Source: Novosphingobium ovatum (GTDB lineage: Bacteria > Pseudomonadota > Alphaproteobacteria > Sphingomonadales > Sphingomonadaceae). Taken from it: 64,000 nucleotides of DNA. The notes beneath the pieces are model-generated. The model worked only from the letters and a program-made list of their open reading frames with translations. It was not told where the DNA came from and did not search any database. The stretch covers positions 372,001 to 436,000 of the forward strand of contig NZ_JAAAPO010000003.1 in assembly GCF_009909235.1 (NCBI RefSeq), written 5' to 3'. This document shows, one piece after another, positions 46,569 to 55,996 of the stretch (positions are counted from its first letter, which is position 1; the number at the start of each line of letters is the position of its first letter). The translations under genes and the position numbers were made by a program.

Positions 46569-48329
46569 ATGTCTGATATTGCCGCAACACCCGCCGTTCC
46601 TGTCTTTTCCGCTTTTGCCGCGCATGTCGATGCCGCGCTCGACGCGCTGGTCGCGGCTGGCACGCTGCCCGCCGGGCTGAAGCGCGCCGCCGTCACGGTC
46701 GAGCCGCCGCGCGATCCTTCGCATGGTGATCTGGCCACCAACGCCGCGATGGTGCTGGCCAAGCCTGCGGGCACCAATCCGCGCGCGCTGGCCACCGCCT
46801 TGGTCGCGGAGCTGGAGAAGCTGGACGCTGTCACCAGCGCCGAGATCGCCGGGCCGGGGTTCATCAACCTGCGGCTGGCGCCTGCGGTGTGGCTGGAGGA
46901 ATTGCGCACGATCGCGGCGGCGGGCGGGGCCTATGGCCGCTCCAACGTGGGCGGCGGCACGACCGTCAACGTCGAATATGTCAGCGCCAACCCGACCGGC
47001 CCGATGCACATGGGCCATTGCCGTGGCGCGGTGGTGGGTGACGCGCTGGCCAGCCTGCTGGAGGCCGCCGGCCACAAGGTGGTGCGCGAATATTACGTCA
47101 ATGACGCGGGCGCGCAGGTGCAGGTGCTGGCCCGTTCGGCCCATGTCCGTTACCGTGAAGCGCTGGGTGAGGCGGTGGGCGAGATCCCCGAAGGCCTCTA
47201 CCCGGGCGACTATCTGGTCCCGGTGGGTCAGGCGCTGGCGGCTGAATTTGGCGACCGTTACGCCACCGCGCCGGAATCGGAATGGCTGGCCCTGTTCCGC
47301 ACCCGTGCCGTTGCCGCGATGATGGTGATGATCAAGGCCGATCTGGCCTTGCTGGGCATCCACCACGATGTCTTCAGTTCCGAGGCGGAATTGCAGGCAT
47401 CGGGCAAGGTGGACGAGGCCGAGGCTTGGCTGCGCGCGCAGGATCTGGTCTATGACGGCGAGCTGGAAGCGCCCAAGGGCAAGACGCCCGAGGATTGGGA
47501 GCCGGTCGCCCTGCCGCTGTTCCGCAGCACCAAATTTGGCGACGATCAGGACCGTCCGATCAAGAAATCGGATGGAACCTGGACCTATTTTGGCGCGGAT
47601 CTGGCGTACCATTACCAAAAGGCGCAAGGCGCGGACGCGCTGGTGGACATTTGGGGCGCCGACCACGCCGGCACGGTCAAGCGGATCAAGGCCGCTGTTG
47701 CCGCCATGACCGGGAACGATGGCCGCGAGGTGCCGTTCGAGGTCAAGCTGGTGCAGATGGTCAAGCTGCTGCGCGATGGCGAAGAAGTGAAGATGTCCAA
47801 GCGTTCGGGCAACTTTGTCACGCTGGCCGACACCGTGCGCGAAGTGGGCAAGGATGTGGTGCGTTTCACCATGCTGACCCGCAAGCCTGACGCGATGATG
47901 GACTTTGACTTTGCCGAAGTGATCGCGGCGAAGAAAGAAAATCCCGTGTTTTACGTGCAATATGCCCATGCGCGTATTTGCCGGAACATGAAAAAGGGCG
48001 CTGACGAGGGCTTTGCCCCCTCGGCCGCGAATCTGGACCTGCTGGGCGCGGAAGAGCTGGATTTGGTGCGTTTGCTGGCGCAATTCCCGCGTCAGGTAGA
48101 GGCCGCCGCCGCCGCGCGTGAGCCGCATCGCATCGCGTTTTATCTGCATGATGTGGCTTCGGCCTTCCATTCCTACTACAATTTGGGGAATGACCGCCCG
48201 GATAAGCGTTTTATCGTGTCCGAAAACGAGACAATTACTGCGGCGCGACTTTTCCTTGCGGCGCAAATAGGGCAGATTGTCCGGAATGGGCTGGCCTTGC
48301 TGGGCGTGGCCGCCGTTGAGGAGATGTAG
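46569..48329 (+). CDS. argS: Arginine--tRNA ligase
   Basis: A 586-residue class I synthetase. The N-terminal Add-1 domain (1-115) is followed by the HIGH-type motif HMGH at 147-150 (in SANPTGPMHMGHCRG), the KMSKRSGNF loop and the anticodon-binding C-terminal domain with PHRIAFYLHDVASAFHSYYN. The start at ATG 46569 is chosen over one 51 bases upstream that reads poorly. It begins a long operon: the SPOR gene starts two bases after its stop. Confidence 0.96.
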   Translation: MSDIAATPAVPVFSAFAAHVDAALDALVAAGTLPAGLKRAAVTVEPPRDPSHGDLATNAAMVLAKPAGTNPRALATALVAELEKLDAVTSAEIAGPGFINLRLAPAVWLEELRTIAAAGGAYGRSNVGGGTTVNVEYVSANPTGPMHMGHCRGAVVGDALASLLEAAGHKVVREYYVNDAGAQVQVLARSAHVRYREALGEAVGEIPEGLYPGDYLVPVGQALAAEFGDRYATAPESEWLALFRTRAVAAMMVMIKADLALLGIHHDVFSSEAELQASGKVDEAEAWLRAQDLVYDGELEAPKGKTPEDWEPVALPLFRSTKFGDDQDRPIKKSDGTWTYFGADLAYHYQKAQGADALVDIWGADHAGTVKRIKAAVAAMTGNDGREVPFEVKLVQMVKLLRDGEEVKMSKRSGNFVTLADTVREVGKDVVRFTMLTRKPDAMMDFDFAEVIAAKKENPVFYVQYAHARICRNMKKGADEGFAPSAANLDLLGAEELDLVRLLAQFPRQVEAAAAAREPHRIAFYLHDVASAFHSYYNLGNDRPDKRFIVSENETITAARLFLAAQIGQIVRNGLALLGVAAVEEM

Positions 48330-48331
48330 CC

Positions 48332-49477
48332 ATGAGCGGGGATGGTGGCGAAGAGGGTTTGGGCGATGGCGTGGTCAACCGGCTGAAAAGCCGCGCCCGC
48401 GCCACGATGAACGATCTGGGCGCCGGGGACATGGCGGGGCAGGTGGATGCCGCCTTTGACCATGCCGCCTCGACCGCCGGACATTGGGGCGACAGCGCCG
48501 GTGTCTGGATCGAGGATCACGATCCCACCGGTTTCGTCCGCGATTCCGGGCTGACCCATGGTGGCGATGTGGCGCAGCAGGCCCATGCCCTGTTCGGCGC
48601 GGCTTCGGCACAGGCCGGTGATGGGGTTGATCATCTGATGGATCAGGGCAGCGCCGCCTTTTCGGGCGCTGTGGCCGGTGTCACGGGCGCGGTTGAAGAG
48701 CCGCTGGCCGCGCTGGGCGCGCGTGCGCAGGATGCCATGACGCAGGACGATCAGGCGCTGGAACTGAATGAGCGCGACCATCTGCCGTGGCTGGAATCGG
48801 ACGATGACGGCCAGTATGAGGGCGTCGATACCAAGCGGGTGATCGGTCTGGCGGCAGGCGGTCTGGGCCTGCTGGGGGCGATTGTCGGCGGCATTTTCTG
48901 GCTGACGCACCGCACGCCTGCCGATGCGCCGGCGGCCGATGGCAGCGTGGTGGTTGCTCCCTCCGATCCGGTCAAGGTGGCGCCCAGCGACGCCGGGGGC
49001 AAGACCTTTGCCGGGACGGGCGACACCAGCTTTGCCGATTCGCAGGGGCGCAGCGCGCCGATGGATGTGCCGCATGCGGCCGCGGCTGGGGCTGCGGCTG
49101 CGGCGGCTTCGGTCGCGGCGGCAGAGGGTGGCGCGGTGATCGGCACGACCGGCGGCGTGACCAAGGTGGCACCGCCAGCGCCGGTGGCGGCCGCTCCGGT
49201 GGCCGCGCCTGCCGCGCCCGCTGCTGCTGCGGTGGCGGGTCCGGCCGGTGGCGTGGTGCAGATCGCCGCCTATTCCAGCCGCGCGCTGGCGCAGGCCGGA
49301 TGGGATCGCCTGTCGGGTCAGCACGCCATGCTCAAGGGCATGAACCACCGCATCGTCGAGGCGAAGATCGATCTGGGCACGGTGTATCGTCTGCAACTGG
49401 TGACCAATGCCGGTGGCGGCGCGGCGCTGTGTTCGCGGCTGCGCGGCGAAGGGCTGCCCTGTCAGGTCAAGAACTGA
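48332..49477 (+). CDS. SPOR-domain membrane protein
   Basis: A 381-residue protein. The first 170 residues are Ala/Gly/Asp-rich and apparently cytoplasmic, followed by one membrane segment (about 171-192), a low-complexity Ala/Pro linker (about 200-308) and a C-terminal SPOR domain (about 309-381, with VVQIAAYSSRALAQAGWDRL and YRLQLVTNAG). SPOR domains bind denuded peptidoglycan at the division septum. It sits between argS and nagZ, an order seen in related genomes. Its N-terminal part is not known to me. Confidence 0.85.
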   Translation: MSGDGGEEGLGDGVVNRLKSRARATMNDLGAGDMAGQVDAAFDHAASTAGHWGDSAGVWIEDHDPTGFVRDSGLTHGGDVAQQAHALFGAASAQAGDGVDHLMDQGSAAFSGAVAGVTGAVEEPLAALGARAQDAMTQDDQALELNERDHLPWLESDDDGQYEGVDTKRVIGLAAGGLGLLGAIVGGIFWLTHRTPADAPAADGSVVVAPSDPVKVAPSDAGGKTFAGTGDTSFADSQGRSAPMDVPHAAAAGAAAAAASVAAAEGGAVIGTTGGVTKVAPPAPVAAAPVAAPAAPAAAAVAGPAGGVVQIAAYSSRALAQAGWDRLSGQHAMLKGMNHRIVEAKIDLGTVYRLQLVTNAGGGAALCSRLRGEGLPCQVKN

Positions 49478-49597
49478 GCGCGGCCACGGCGGCGCGCGGC
49501 AACAGGGGCCGGGGCGGGAACGCTCTGGCCCTTTTGCTGTGGTGAAGGGGCGCGGGCGGACTTGCCCAAATGCCGCCGATAATGGCAAGGATGGGCG

Positions 49598-50641
49598 ATG
49601 ATACCGGTGATTTTCGGCCTTTCGGGCCTGACCCTGACGGCGGATGAGCGCGCCTTTTTCCGTGATGCGGACCCGGCGGGCTATATCCTGTTTGGCCGCA
49701 ACGTGCAGACCCGCGCGCAATTGCGTGCACTGACGGATGAGTTGCGGGCGATCCATGGGCGGTCGGACCTGTTCATCTGCATCGACCAAGAGGGCGGCCG
49801 TGTCGCCCGGATGAAGGCGCCCGAATGGCCCAAATACCCCGCTGGTGAGCCTTTTGCGCGGGCGTGGGACGTGGCCCCCGCGACAGCGATTGCGGCGGCG
49901 CGGGCGAACGCGCATGCGCTGGGGCTGGATTTGGCCGAGGTGGGGATTACGGTCGATTGCTGGCCTTCGCTGGATGTGCGCACGCCGGGCGCGCATGACG
50001 TGATCGGTGACCGCGCGCTGGGTGAGGAACCGCGCCGGGTGGCGGCGCTGGGGCGGGCGATTCTGGACGGGTTGGCCTCGGCCGGGGTGGCCGGGTGCAT
50101 CAAACACATCCCCGGACACGGCCGCGCCATGGCTGACAGCCACAAGGAATTGCCCACCGTCGACGTCCCCGCCGCGCAGTTGGAGCAGGACATTGCCCCG
50201 TTCCGCGCATTGTGCCGCGAATCGCCCTTCAAGCCGACCATCGGCATGACCAGCCACATCCTGTTCCCCGCATGGGACGCAGCATGGCCCGCGACGCAAA
50301 GCCCGTCGATCGTGGCGGATATCATCCGGGGCGAGATCGGCTTTGACGGGCTGTTGCTGACGGACGACATCGATATGCAGGCTTTGTCTGGTTCGATCCC
50401 CGAACGGGGCGCGCGGGCGCTGGCTGCGGGTTGTGACATCGTGCTGAATTGCTGGGCAAAGATGGAGGATATGGTGGGGTTGGCCCACGCCTGTCCCGAC
50501 ATGCCCGATGGCGCGGCGGCGCGTTTGGCGCGGGCGCTGGCCGATACGCGGGTGGCCTTGCGCGGGGATCCGGCGTTGCAGGCAGAGCTGATCGCGCGGC
50601 GCGATGCGTTGCTGGCGCAGGCGGTGCCGCAACCGGCATGA
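49598..50641 (+). CDS. nagZ: Beta-N-acetylhexosaminidase NagZ
   Basis: A 347-residue GH3 enzyme that removes GlcNAc from muropeptides during peptidoglycan recycling. The catalytic histidine loop is KHIPGHG at 169-175 and the nucleophile Asp is in LTDDIDM (about 256-257); IDQEGGRV near 62-69 is also typical. No signal peptide, consistent with cytoplasmic NagZ. The ATG of scpA overlaps its stop. It lies 120 bases after the SPOR gene. Confidence 0.94.
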   Translation: MIPVIFGLSGLTLTADERAFFRDADPAGYILFGRNVQTRAQLRALTDELRAIHGRSDLFICIDQEGGRVARMKAPEWPKYPAGEPFARAWDVAPATAIAAARANAHALGLDLAEVGITVDCWPSLDVRTPGAHDVIGDRALGEEPRRVAALGRAILDGLASAGVAGCIKHIPGHGRAMADSHKELPTVDVPAAQLEQDIAPFRALCRESPFKPTIGMTSHILFPAWDAAWPATQSPSIVADIIRGEIGFDGLLLTDDIDMQALSGSIPERGARALAAGCDIVLNCWAKMEDMVGLAHACPDMPDGAAARLARALADTRVALRGDPALQAELIARRDALLAQAVPQPA

Positions 50642-51414
50642 GCGAGCCTGCCGCCCTGACGCCGCCCGCCGACGCGCCCGCAGAGGGGCGCTTGGTGGTG
50701 GCGCTGGACGGGTGGGAGGGGCCGCTGGACCTGTTGCTGGATCTGGCGCGGCGGCAAAAGGTGGATCTGCGCCGCCTGTCGATCCTGCAACTGGTTGACC
50801 AATATCTGGCCTTTATCAACGCGGCAGAGGCGTTGCAGCTGGAGGTGGCGGCCGATTATCTGGTGATGGCGGCGTGGCTGGCCTACCTGAAATCAGCCAT
50901 GCTGTTGCCCAAGGAAGAGCAGGAAGACCCCAGCCCCGAGGAAATGGCGCTGCGGCTGCAATTGCGGCTGCAACGGTTGCAGGCCATGCGCGAGGCGGCG
51001 GCGCGGCTGATGGCGCGCGACCGGTTGGGCCGCGATGTGTTCGCGCGCGGCGCGCCCGAAGGCCTGCGCGTGGACAAGCGGGCGCAGTGGCAATGTGAAT
51101 TGTTCGATCTGATTCAAGCCTATGGTCAGGTAAAGGTGCGCACAGCGCCGGTGGTGCACATGGTGCGCGATCGCATGGTGATGACGCTGGATTCGGCGTT
51201 GGCGCGGGTGTCATCGATGCTGGGCGTGACGCTGGACTGGATGGAGTTGCGCGATTTTCTGCCCGGTTACGGGGGCGAGTGGGCCGATCCACGTCTGCGC
51301 CGCTCGGCATTGGCCAGCAGTTTTGTCGCGGCGCTGGAACTGGCCAAACAGGGCAAGGCCGAGATCGTGCAGCACGAGACCTTTGGCCCGTTGCATGTGC
51401 GGGGGGTACGATGA
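50638..51414 (+). CDS. scpA: Segregation and condensation protein A
   Basis: A 258-residue kleisin. It has the ScpA N-terminal segment GWEGPLDLLLDLARRQKVDLRRLSILQLVDQYLAF and the helical SMC-binding region (EVAADYLVMAAWLAYLKSAMLLP). ScpA joins ScpB and SMC in the chromosome-condensing complex. ATG overlaps nagZ, and the stop overlaps scpB by ATGA, so all three are translationally coupled. smc itself is not in this window. Confidence 0.93.
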   Translation: MSEPAALTPPADAPAEGRLVVALDGWEGPLDLLLDLARRQKVDLRRLSILQLVDQYLAFINAAEALQLEVAADYLVMAAWLAYLKSAMLLPKEEQEDPSPEEMALRLQLRLQRLQAMREAAARLMARDRLGRDVFARGAPEGLRVDKRAQWQCELFDLIQAYGQVKVRTAPVVHMVRDRMVMTLDSALARVSSMLGVTLDWMELRDFLPGYGGEWADPRLRRSALASSFVAALELAKQGKAEIVQHETFGPLHVRGVR

Positions 51415-52052
51415 TGGACGAGTTGACGCGCGCGGTGGAGGCCAGCCTGTTTGCCGCAACCGAACCGATGAGCGCCGAGGCTTTGGCCGCGCATCTGGGG
51501 GCGATGGCGCCAGGGCCGGGGGCGGTGCGCGCGGCCTTGGCGGCGTTGGCCCAGCATTACGCCGGGCGTGGGGTGCAATTGGTGGAGCGAGGGCGGCGTT
51601 GGCATTTCCAGACCGCGCCCGACATGGCGCATCTGTTGCGCCGCGCGCATGAGGAACCGCGCCGCCTGTCGCGCGCCGCCACAGAGGCATTGGCGATCAT
51701 CGCCTATCACGAGCCGGTCAGCCGCGCCGAGATCGAGGCGATTCGCGGGGTGCAGACCGCCAAGGGCACGATCGACGTTTTGCTGGAGGCGGGCTGGGTG
51801 CGCATTGCCGGGCGGCGCGAGGTGCCGGGGCGGCCGGTGATCTATGCGACGACTCCCGCGTTTCTGGCGCATTTCGGGCTGGAGGCGCGGCGCGACCTGC
51901 CCGGACTGGAGGAATTGCGCGCGACCGGCCTGCTGGAGCCGGTGGACAGCGCGCTGGAATCGCTGATGGGCGGGGGCGAGGCAACGTCCGAACCGGACGA
52001 AAACGCCCCCGATGCGGCAGGGCGCCCGGCGATTCCCATGACCGACAGGTGA
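51411..52052 (+). CDS. scpB: Segregation and condensation protein B
   Basis: A 213-residue ScpB with two winged-helix units. Seen are ASLFAATEPMSAEALAAHLG at the start and the characteristic LSRAATEALAIIAYHEPVSRAEIEAIRGV in the second winged helix. It partners ScpA and SMC. Two ATGs in tandem (51411, 51414) make the start ambiguous by one codon. The C-terminal 30 residues are acidic and Pro-rich. The downstream gap of 115 bases precedes tatA. Confidence 0.93.
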   Translation: MMDELTRAVEASLFAATEPMSAEALAAHLGAMAPGPGAVRAALAALAQHYAGRGVQLVERGRRWHFQTAPDMAHLLRRAHEEPRRLSRAATEALAIIAYHEPVSRAEIEAIRGVQTAKGTIDVLLEAGWVRIAGRREVPGRPVIYATTPAFLAHFGLEARRDLPGLEELRATGLLEPVDSALESLMGGGEATSEPDENAPDAAGRPAIPMTDR

Positions 52053-52167
52053 AAATCGGCGCAATGTCTGGCGCGCGGCGTGGAAAGTGCCTAAATATGT
52101 GCCGGAGAAAGCCTTGCGCTGCGCTCGCTCGGCGGGCAAACAGCGGCAAGTTTAGGAGTTAAGCGTC

Positions 52168-52410
52168 ATGGGTTTCGGGTCTGTCTGGCACTGGGTGATT
52201 GTGCTGATCGTTGTACTGGTGCTGTTCGGGCGCGGTCGCGTGTCCGAAATCATGGGCGATTTTGGCAAGGGTATCAAAAGCTTCAAGGAAGGCATGGCTG
52301 ACGAGGCCAAGGCCGCTGACGCGCCGCCGCCGCCTGCTGCGCAAATCCCGGCCCAGCCCGCAGCTCCGGTGGAGCCGCAGACCACCACCGACGCCACCAA
52401 GCAATCGTAA
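52168..52410 (+). CDS. tatA: Twin-arginine translocase subunit TatA
   Basis: An 80-residue protein with one membrane helix (about 8-22), the amphipathic hinge [23 protein letters not shown], then a Pro/Ala-rich acidic tail. TatA oligomers form the pathway for folded proteins carrying RR signal peptides. First gene of tatABC; tatB begins 45 bases downstream. Confidence 0.93.
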   Translation: MGFGSVWHWVIVLIVVLVLFGRGRVSEIMGDFGKGIKSFKEGMADEAKAADAPPPPAAQIPAQPAAPVEPQTTTDATKQS

Positions 52411-52455
52411 ACGCGGCGCGACCAGCAGCGGCATTGACCAGAACGGGACGCGCGC

Positions 52456-52932
52456 GTGTTTCTTGATATTGCTCCATCCGAATTCCTGCTGACGGCCGTG
52501 GTGGCGGTGGTGGTGATCGGGCCAAAGGACATGCCGCGTGCCATGCGCGGCGTTGGCCGCTGGATCGCCAAGGTGCGGCGCGTGTCGGGCCATTTCCGCA
52601 GCGGCATTGAAACCATGATCCGCGAGGCGGAGATGGAGGATATGGAGAAGAAGTGGCGCGAGCAGAACGAGGCGATCATGAAAACGCATCCGCCTGCCGC
52701 GACCTTGGCTGAACCGGCCGCTTTGCCGGCGGGGGATGCGGCGGTGGCGCAGGCTATGGCGGCCGATCCGGGCTATGCCCCGATGCCCCAGCCCGAACAT
52801 ATGGCGGCCGATCATGTGGTGGCCGACGCCGTCCCGGCCGAGATTGCCGCCCACGCCCCCACCGCGCCTCTGGCCGAGGGGGAGGCCAAGCCCGCGACCG
52901 CAAGCCCGATTCCGGGGGCGGGTCCGGCGTGA
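52456..52932 (+). CDS. tatB: Twin-arginine translocase subunit TatB
   Basis: A 158-residue protein. It starts MFLDIAPSEFLLTAVVAVVVIGPKDMPRAMRGVGRW, the TatB signature with the membrane helix and the GPKDMPRAMR hinge, then a coiled amphipathic helix and an 80-residue Ala/Pro/Glu tail. With TatC it recognises RR signal peptides. Start is GTG at 52456. Lies between tatA and tatC. Confidence 0.93.
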   Translation: MFLDIAPSEFLLTAVVAVVVIGPKDMPRAMRGVGRWIAKVRRVSGHFRSGIETMIREAEMEDMEKKWREQNEAIMKTHPPAATLAEPAALPAGDAAVAQAMAADPGYAPMPQPEHMAADHVVADAVPAEIAAHAPTAPLAEGEAKPATASPIPGAGPA

Positions 52933-52977
52933 TGCGCCGCGCCACCTCTTTCACATTGCAGGTACAGAGCCGCCAGC

Positions 52978-53784
52978 ATGGCCTTTGAAATCAAGGATAT
53001 CGACGACACGCAGGCGCCGCTGCTGGATCATCTGATCGAGCTGCGCGGGCGTTTGATGCGCTGTATCGGCGCGCTGGCGGTGGGGTTTGCCATCAGCCTG
53101 TATTTCGTCGACGACATTTTGGGGATGTTGGTGCGCCCCTTGCGCGATGCCTATCCCAATGGTGAGGCGGGCAAGCTGGTCTATACCAAGCTGTATGAGG
53201 CGTTTTTTGTCGAGCTGAAGGTGGCGCTGTTCGCCGGTTTCCTGCTCAGCTTTCCGGTGATCGCCAACCAATTGTGGGCCTTTGTCGCGCCGGGCCTGTA
53301 TGCCAAGGAAAAGAAGGCGTTTCTGCCGTTTCTGCTGGCCACGCCGGTGCTGTTTTCGGCCGGTGCCGCGCTGGCCTATTTCGTGGTGATGCCCACCGCC
53401 TTCCACTGGATGCTGGGTTTTCAGGGCGCGCGCGGCGGCATGCAGATCGAGGCGCTGCCCAATGTCGGTGACTATCTGGGGCTGGTGATGCAGTTCATCC
53501 TGGCCTTCGGGATCAGCTTTCTGCTGCCGGTTTTGCTGCTGCTGCTCAACCGCGCCGGCATCGTCAGCCGCACCCAATTGGCCGAGGCGCGCCGCTATGT
53601 GATCGTTGGGATCACCGTGCTGGCCGCCGTCCTGACGCCGCCCGATGTCGGATCGCAATTGATGCTGGCGGTGCCGCTGTGGCTGTTGTTCGAAGGCTCG
53701 CTGGTGGTGATGTGGTTTGGCGAAAAACGCGCCGCGCGTGAGGCGCAGGTGCCCGCCGTCGTTACCGAACCGGAACTGCCGTAA
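52978..53784 (+). CDS. tatC: Twin-arginine translocase subunit TatC
   Basis: A 268-residue membrane protein with six helices. Features are LLDHLIELRGRLMRC near the N-terminus, ELKVALFAGFLLSFPVIANQLWAFVAPGLYAKEKK, and VLTPPDVGSQLMLAVPLWLLFEGSL near the C-terminus. TatC is the core receptor for the RR signal peptide. Last of the argS-tatC gene string; convergent with the amidohydrolase gene, seven bases apart. Confidence 0.96.
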   Translation: MAFEIKDIDDTQAPLLDHLIELRGRLMRCIGALAVGFAISLYFVDDILGMLVRPLRDAYPNGEAGKLVYTKLYEAFFVELKVALFAGFLLSFPVIANQLWAFVAPGLYAKEKKAFLPFLLATPVLFSAGAALAYFVVMPTAFHWMLGFQGARGGMQIEALPNVGDYLGLVMQFILAFGISFLLPVLLLLLNRAGIVSRTQLAEARRYVIVGITVLAAVLTPPDVGSQLMLAVPLWLLFEGSLVVMWFGEKRAAREAQVPAVVTEPELP

Positions 53785-53791
53785 CCGCCGA

Positions 53792-54916
53792 TCAGGGGGC
53801 GCGCTCGGCAGCCTGCCAGACGCGCACTCCGCCGATCCATGTCGAGAGCAGGCGCAGCGAGGCGCCGGGCTGGAATGGATCGCCCTCTGCCAACAGAAAG
53901 TCCGCCATCAGCCCCGGCGCGATGCGGCCCAGCCGCGCTTCGGCCATGGCGGCATGGGCGGCCTGCGCGGTGCGGGTGGGCAGTGTTGCCGCGTTCACCC
54001 CATCGGGCAGCGTTTCGACTGGTGGCGCAGGTTCCACTCGCCAGCGGCGGTCCCCCTGATAGGTCTGGGCCAATTCGACGATCGCGGCATCGGCAATCGC
54101 CTGCGCGCCCGGCTCGGCGGCCAGCACGGCGGGCTGGAAATGGTCCATCGCGGCGCGGCTCATCATGTTTTTCAACTGCACATCGCTGATCGCGCCAGCG
54201 GGCAGGGCAGGGACAGGGGCGACCCGCGCGACGCCGCGTACCGGCTTTGCCACAGGCCGCGCTACCGGCGGCGGCATCACCCGCGCCCCAACCCACAGCC
54301 CGCCCATGTACAGCCGGTCCTGATACAGCCAAGGCGTGGGCCCGGGGCCGCCGATCAGGATCATGTTGGCCAGCCCATCGGCATAGGACACCACCCGCAG
54401 CCGCAGCCGCCCGGCGTCGCCCGCGCGGCGATAGGTCTGCCAATCCTCGATCGTGGTGCCCATGTCGACCACGGTGGTGATCCCGCGCGCCAGCAAGGCG
54501 GGCTGGATCGTGCCCAATGCGGTGTCGCGGTCCTCTGGCCGAGGGTTGGGCATGGGGGCGGGCACGGCCACGCCGCCGACCGACACCGCGCTATCCTGCG
54601 CCGCAGCAGGCAGCAACAGGCGCAGACCCGCCGGGATCAGCCGCATGGGCGGGCTGATCAGACCGGGCAACATCGTCGCGCCCTTGGCATCCAGAATATA
54701 GTCGGGGCGGGCAGGGCGCGGATCGCCCGCGCGCAGCACTTGCACAATGCGCCCCTGATCGGACACCACCACCCCGGTAAAGCGCATGGCATTGCCCGAC
54801 AGGTCATAGGTCACGCCGTTGACATGGTCGATCAGCGTATCGGCATGGGCGGGGGCGGCGCAGATCAGCGCTGTCACCACCGCCAGGGCCGAAACCGGCC
54901 CCAGACGCAGCCTCAT
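53792..54916 (-). CDS. Degenerate amidohydrolase-family protein
   Basis: A 374-residue exported protein (signal peptide ending AHA) of the YtcJ/amidohydrolase type: N-terminal beta domain, a YILDAKGATMLPGLI segment at 73-87, ARGITTVVDMG, a GDRRWRVEPAP segment, and a C-terminal PGLMADFLLAEGDPF end. Active relatives have PGLIDAHGH here; this protein has PGLISPP (84-90), so the HxH metal site is gone. The usual HAIGD and WRIEHA histidines also look replaced (EPGAQAIADAA, WRVEPA). It is also shorter than the usual 500 to 560 residues. The frame is intact, so it may be a non-enzymatic paralogue. It is coupled to the upstream dehydrogenase (ATGA). Confidence 0.75.
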   Translation of the reverse strand: MRLRLGPVSALAVVTALICAAPAHADTLIDHVNGVTYDLSGNAMRFTGVVVSDQGRIVQVLRAGDPRPARPDYILDAKGATMLPGLISPPMRLIPAGLRLLLPAAAQDSAVSVGGVAVPAPMPNPRPEDRDTALGTIQPALLARGITTVVDMGTTIEDWQTYRRAGDAGRLRLRVVSYADGLANMILIGGPGPTPWLYQDRLYMGGLWVGARVMPPPVARPVAKPVRGVARVAPVPALPAGAISDVQLKNMMSRAAMDHFQPAVLAAEPGAQAIADAAIVELAQTYQGDRRWRVEPAPPVETLPDGVNAATLPTRTAQAAHAAMAEARLGRIAPGLMADFLLAEGDPFQPGASLRLLSTWIGGVRVWQAAERAP

Positions 54917-55857
54917 TTCCCGCCCTTGCGCGGCAGGCGGCGGATCAGCGCCGAGGTGTCCTGACGCCCGCCGCCCAGCGCCTGAATATCGGCATAGAAC
55001 TGATCGACCAGCGCCGTTACCGGCAGCGACAGGCCAAGCCCGCGCCCTTCGTCCAGCGCCAGCCCCAGATCCTTGCGCATCCAGTCCACCGCAAAGCCAA
55101 AGTCAAAACTGTCGGTCGCCATCGTCTGCCAGCGGTTGTCCATCTGCCAGCTTTGCGCCGCCCCGCCAGAGATCGCCTCATACACCTTGTCCAGATCCAG
55201 ATGCTCGGCCTGCGCCAGACGCAGCGCCTCGGACAGGCCGGCGATGATGCTGGCGATGCAGATCTGGTTGGCCATCTTGGTGGCTTGGCCCGTCCCGGCC
55301 TTGCCCACATGGACGATCCGCCGGGCATAGGCGCGCATCACCGGGGTCGCCTGCGCGATCGCGTCGGCCCGCCCGCCACACATCAGCGTCAGCGTCCCCG
55401 CCTCGGCCCCGGCCTGCGCGCCGGTCATGGGGGCGTCGACGCAATGCACCTCCTTGTCGCGCGCCTCGACCGCGATCTGGCGGGCGATGCGGGCCGATAC
55501 GGTGGTGTGGTCGATGAACACGCCGCCCTTGGGCAAGGTGGTGAACACCCCCTGCGGGCCCAGCACGACATCGGCCAGATCATCGTCATTGCCAACGCAG
55601 GTGATCACCACCTCGGCGTTCTGGGCGGCTTCGGCAGGGTTGTTGGCGATGGCCGCGTTCAGATGGGGGTTGGCCTCGCGCCATTTGGTCAGGCGGGCGG
55701 GGGTGCGGTTATACAGCGTCAGGACATGGCCCGCATTGCCCAGATGGCGCGCGATCGGCCCGCCCATCACGCCCAGCCCGATCACCGCGATGCGGCGCGG
55801 CTGGACAGGGGCATCGGTGGCGGCGGGTTCGGCGGCGGGCGAGGTCTGATTGGTCAT
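54913..55857 (-). CDS. NAD(P)-dependent oxidoreductase, 3-hydroxyisobutyrate dehydrogenase-like
   Basis: A 314-residue enzyme of the beta-hydroxyacid dehydrogenase family. The Rossmann motif is RRIAVIGLGVMGGPIARHL at 21-39; DAPMTGAQAGAEAGTLTLMCGG is the substrate loop; the catalytic Lys is in GTGQATKMANQ; DFGFAVDWMRKDLGLAL is also typical. Likely substrates are 3-hydroxyisobutyrate, tartronate semialdehyde or similar. About 18 N-terminal residues are Ala/Pro-rich. It is divergent from ilvA. Confidence 0.88.
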   Translation of the reverse strand: MTNQTSPAAEPAATDAPVQPRRIAVIGLGVMGGPIARHLGNAGHVLTLYNRTPARLTKWREANPHLNAAIANNPAEAAQNAEVVITCVGNDDDLADVVLGPQGVFTTLPKGGVFIDHTTVSARIARQIAVEARDKEVHCVDAPMTGAQAGAEAGTLTLMCGGRADAIAQATPVMRAYARRIVHVGKAGTGQATKMANQICIASIIAGLSEALRLAQAEHLDLDKVYEAISGGAAQSWQMDNRWQTMATDSFDFGFAVDWMRKDLGLALDEGRGLGLSLPVTALVDQFYADIQALGGGRQDTSALIRRLPRKGGK

Positions 55858-55996
55858 GGCGGTCCTTTTAACCGCTTTGCCGGATTTGCAAACCGGCCAA
55901 TCGCGCGATCGCGGATCGGCATCGCACGATGCTGGCCCCGTGCGGGTGCAAGGGGCGCTTTCTTACTGTCCGCTTTTCGGCTAGGGGCAGCCGATC

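Noticed and set aside
48176..50632. 818-codon frame opposite the SPOR and nagZ genes
   Set aside because: Shadow frame; the plus-strand genes have SPOR and GH3 motifs.
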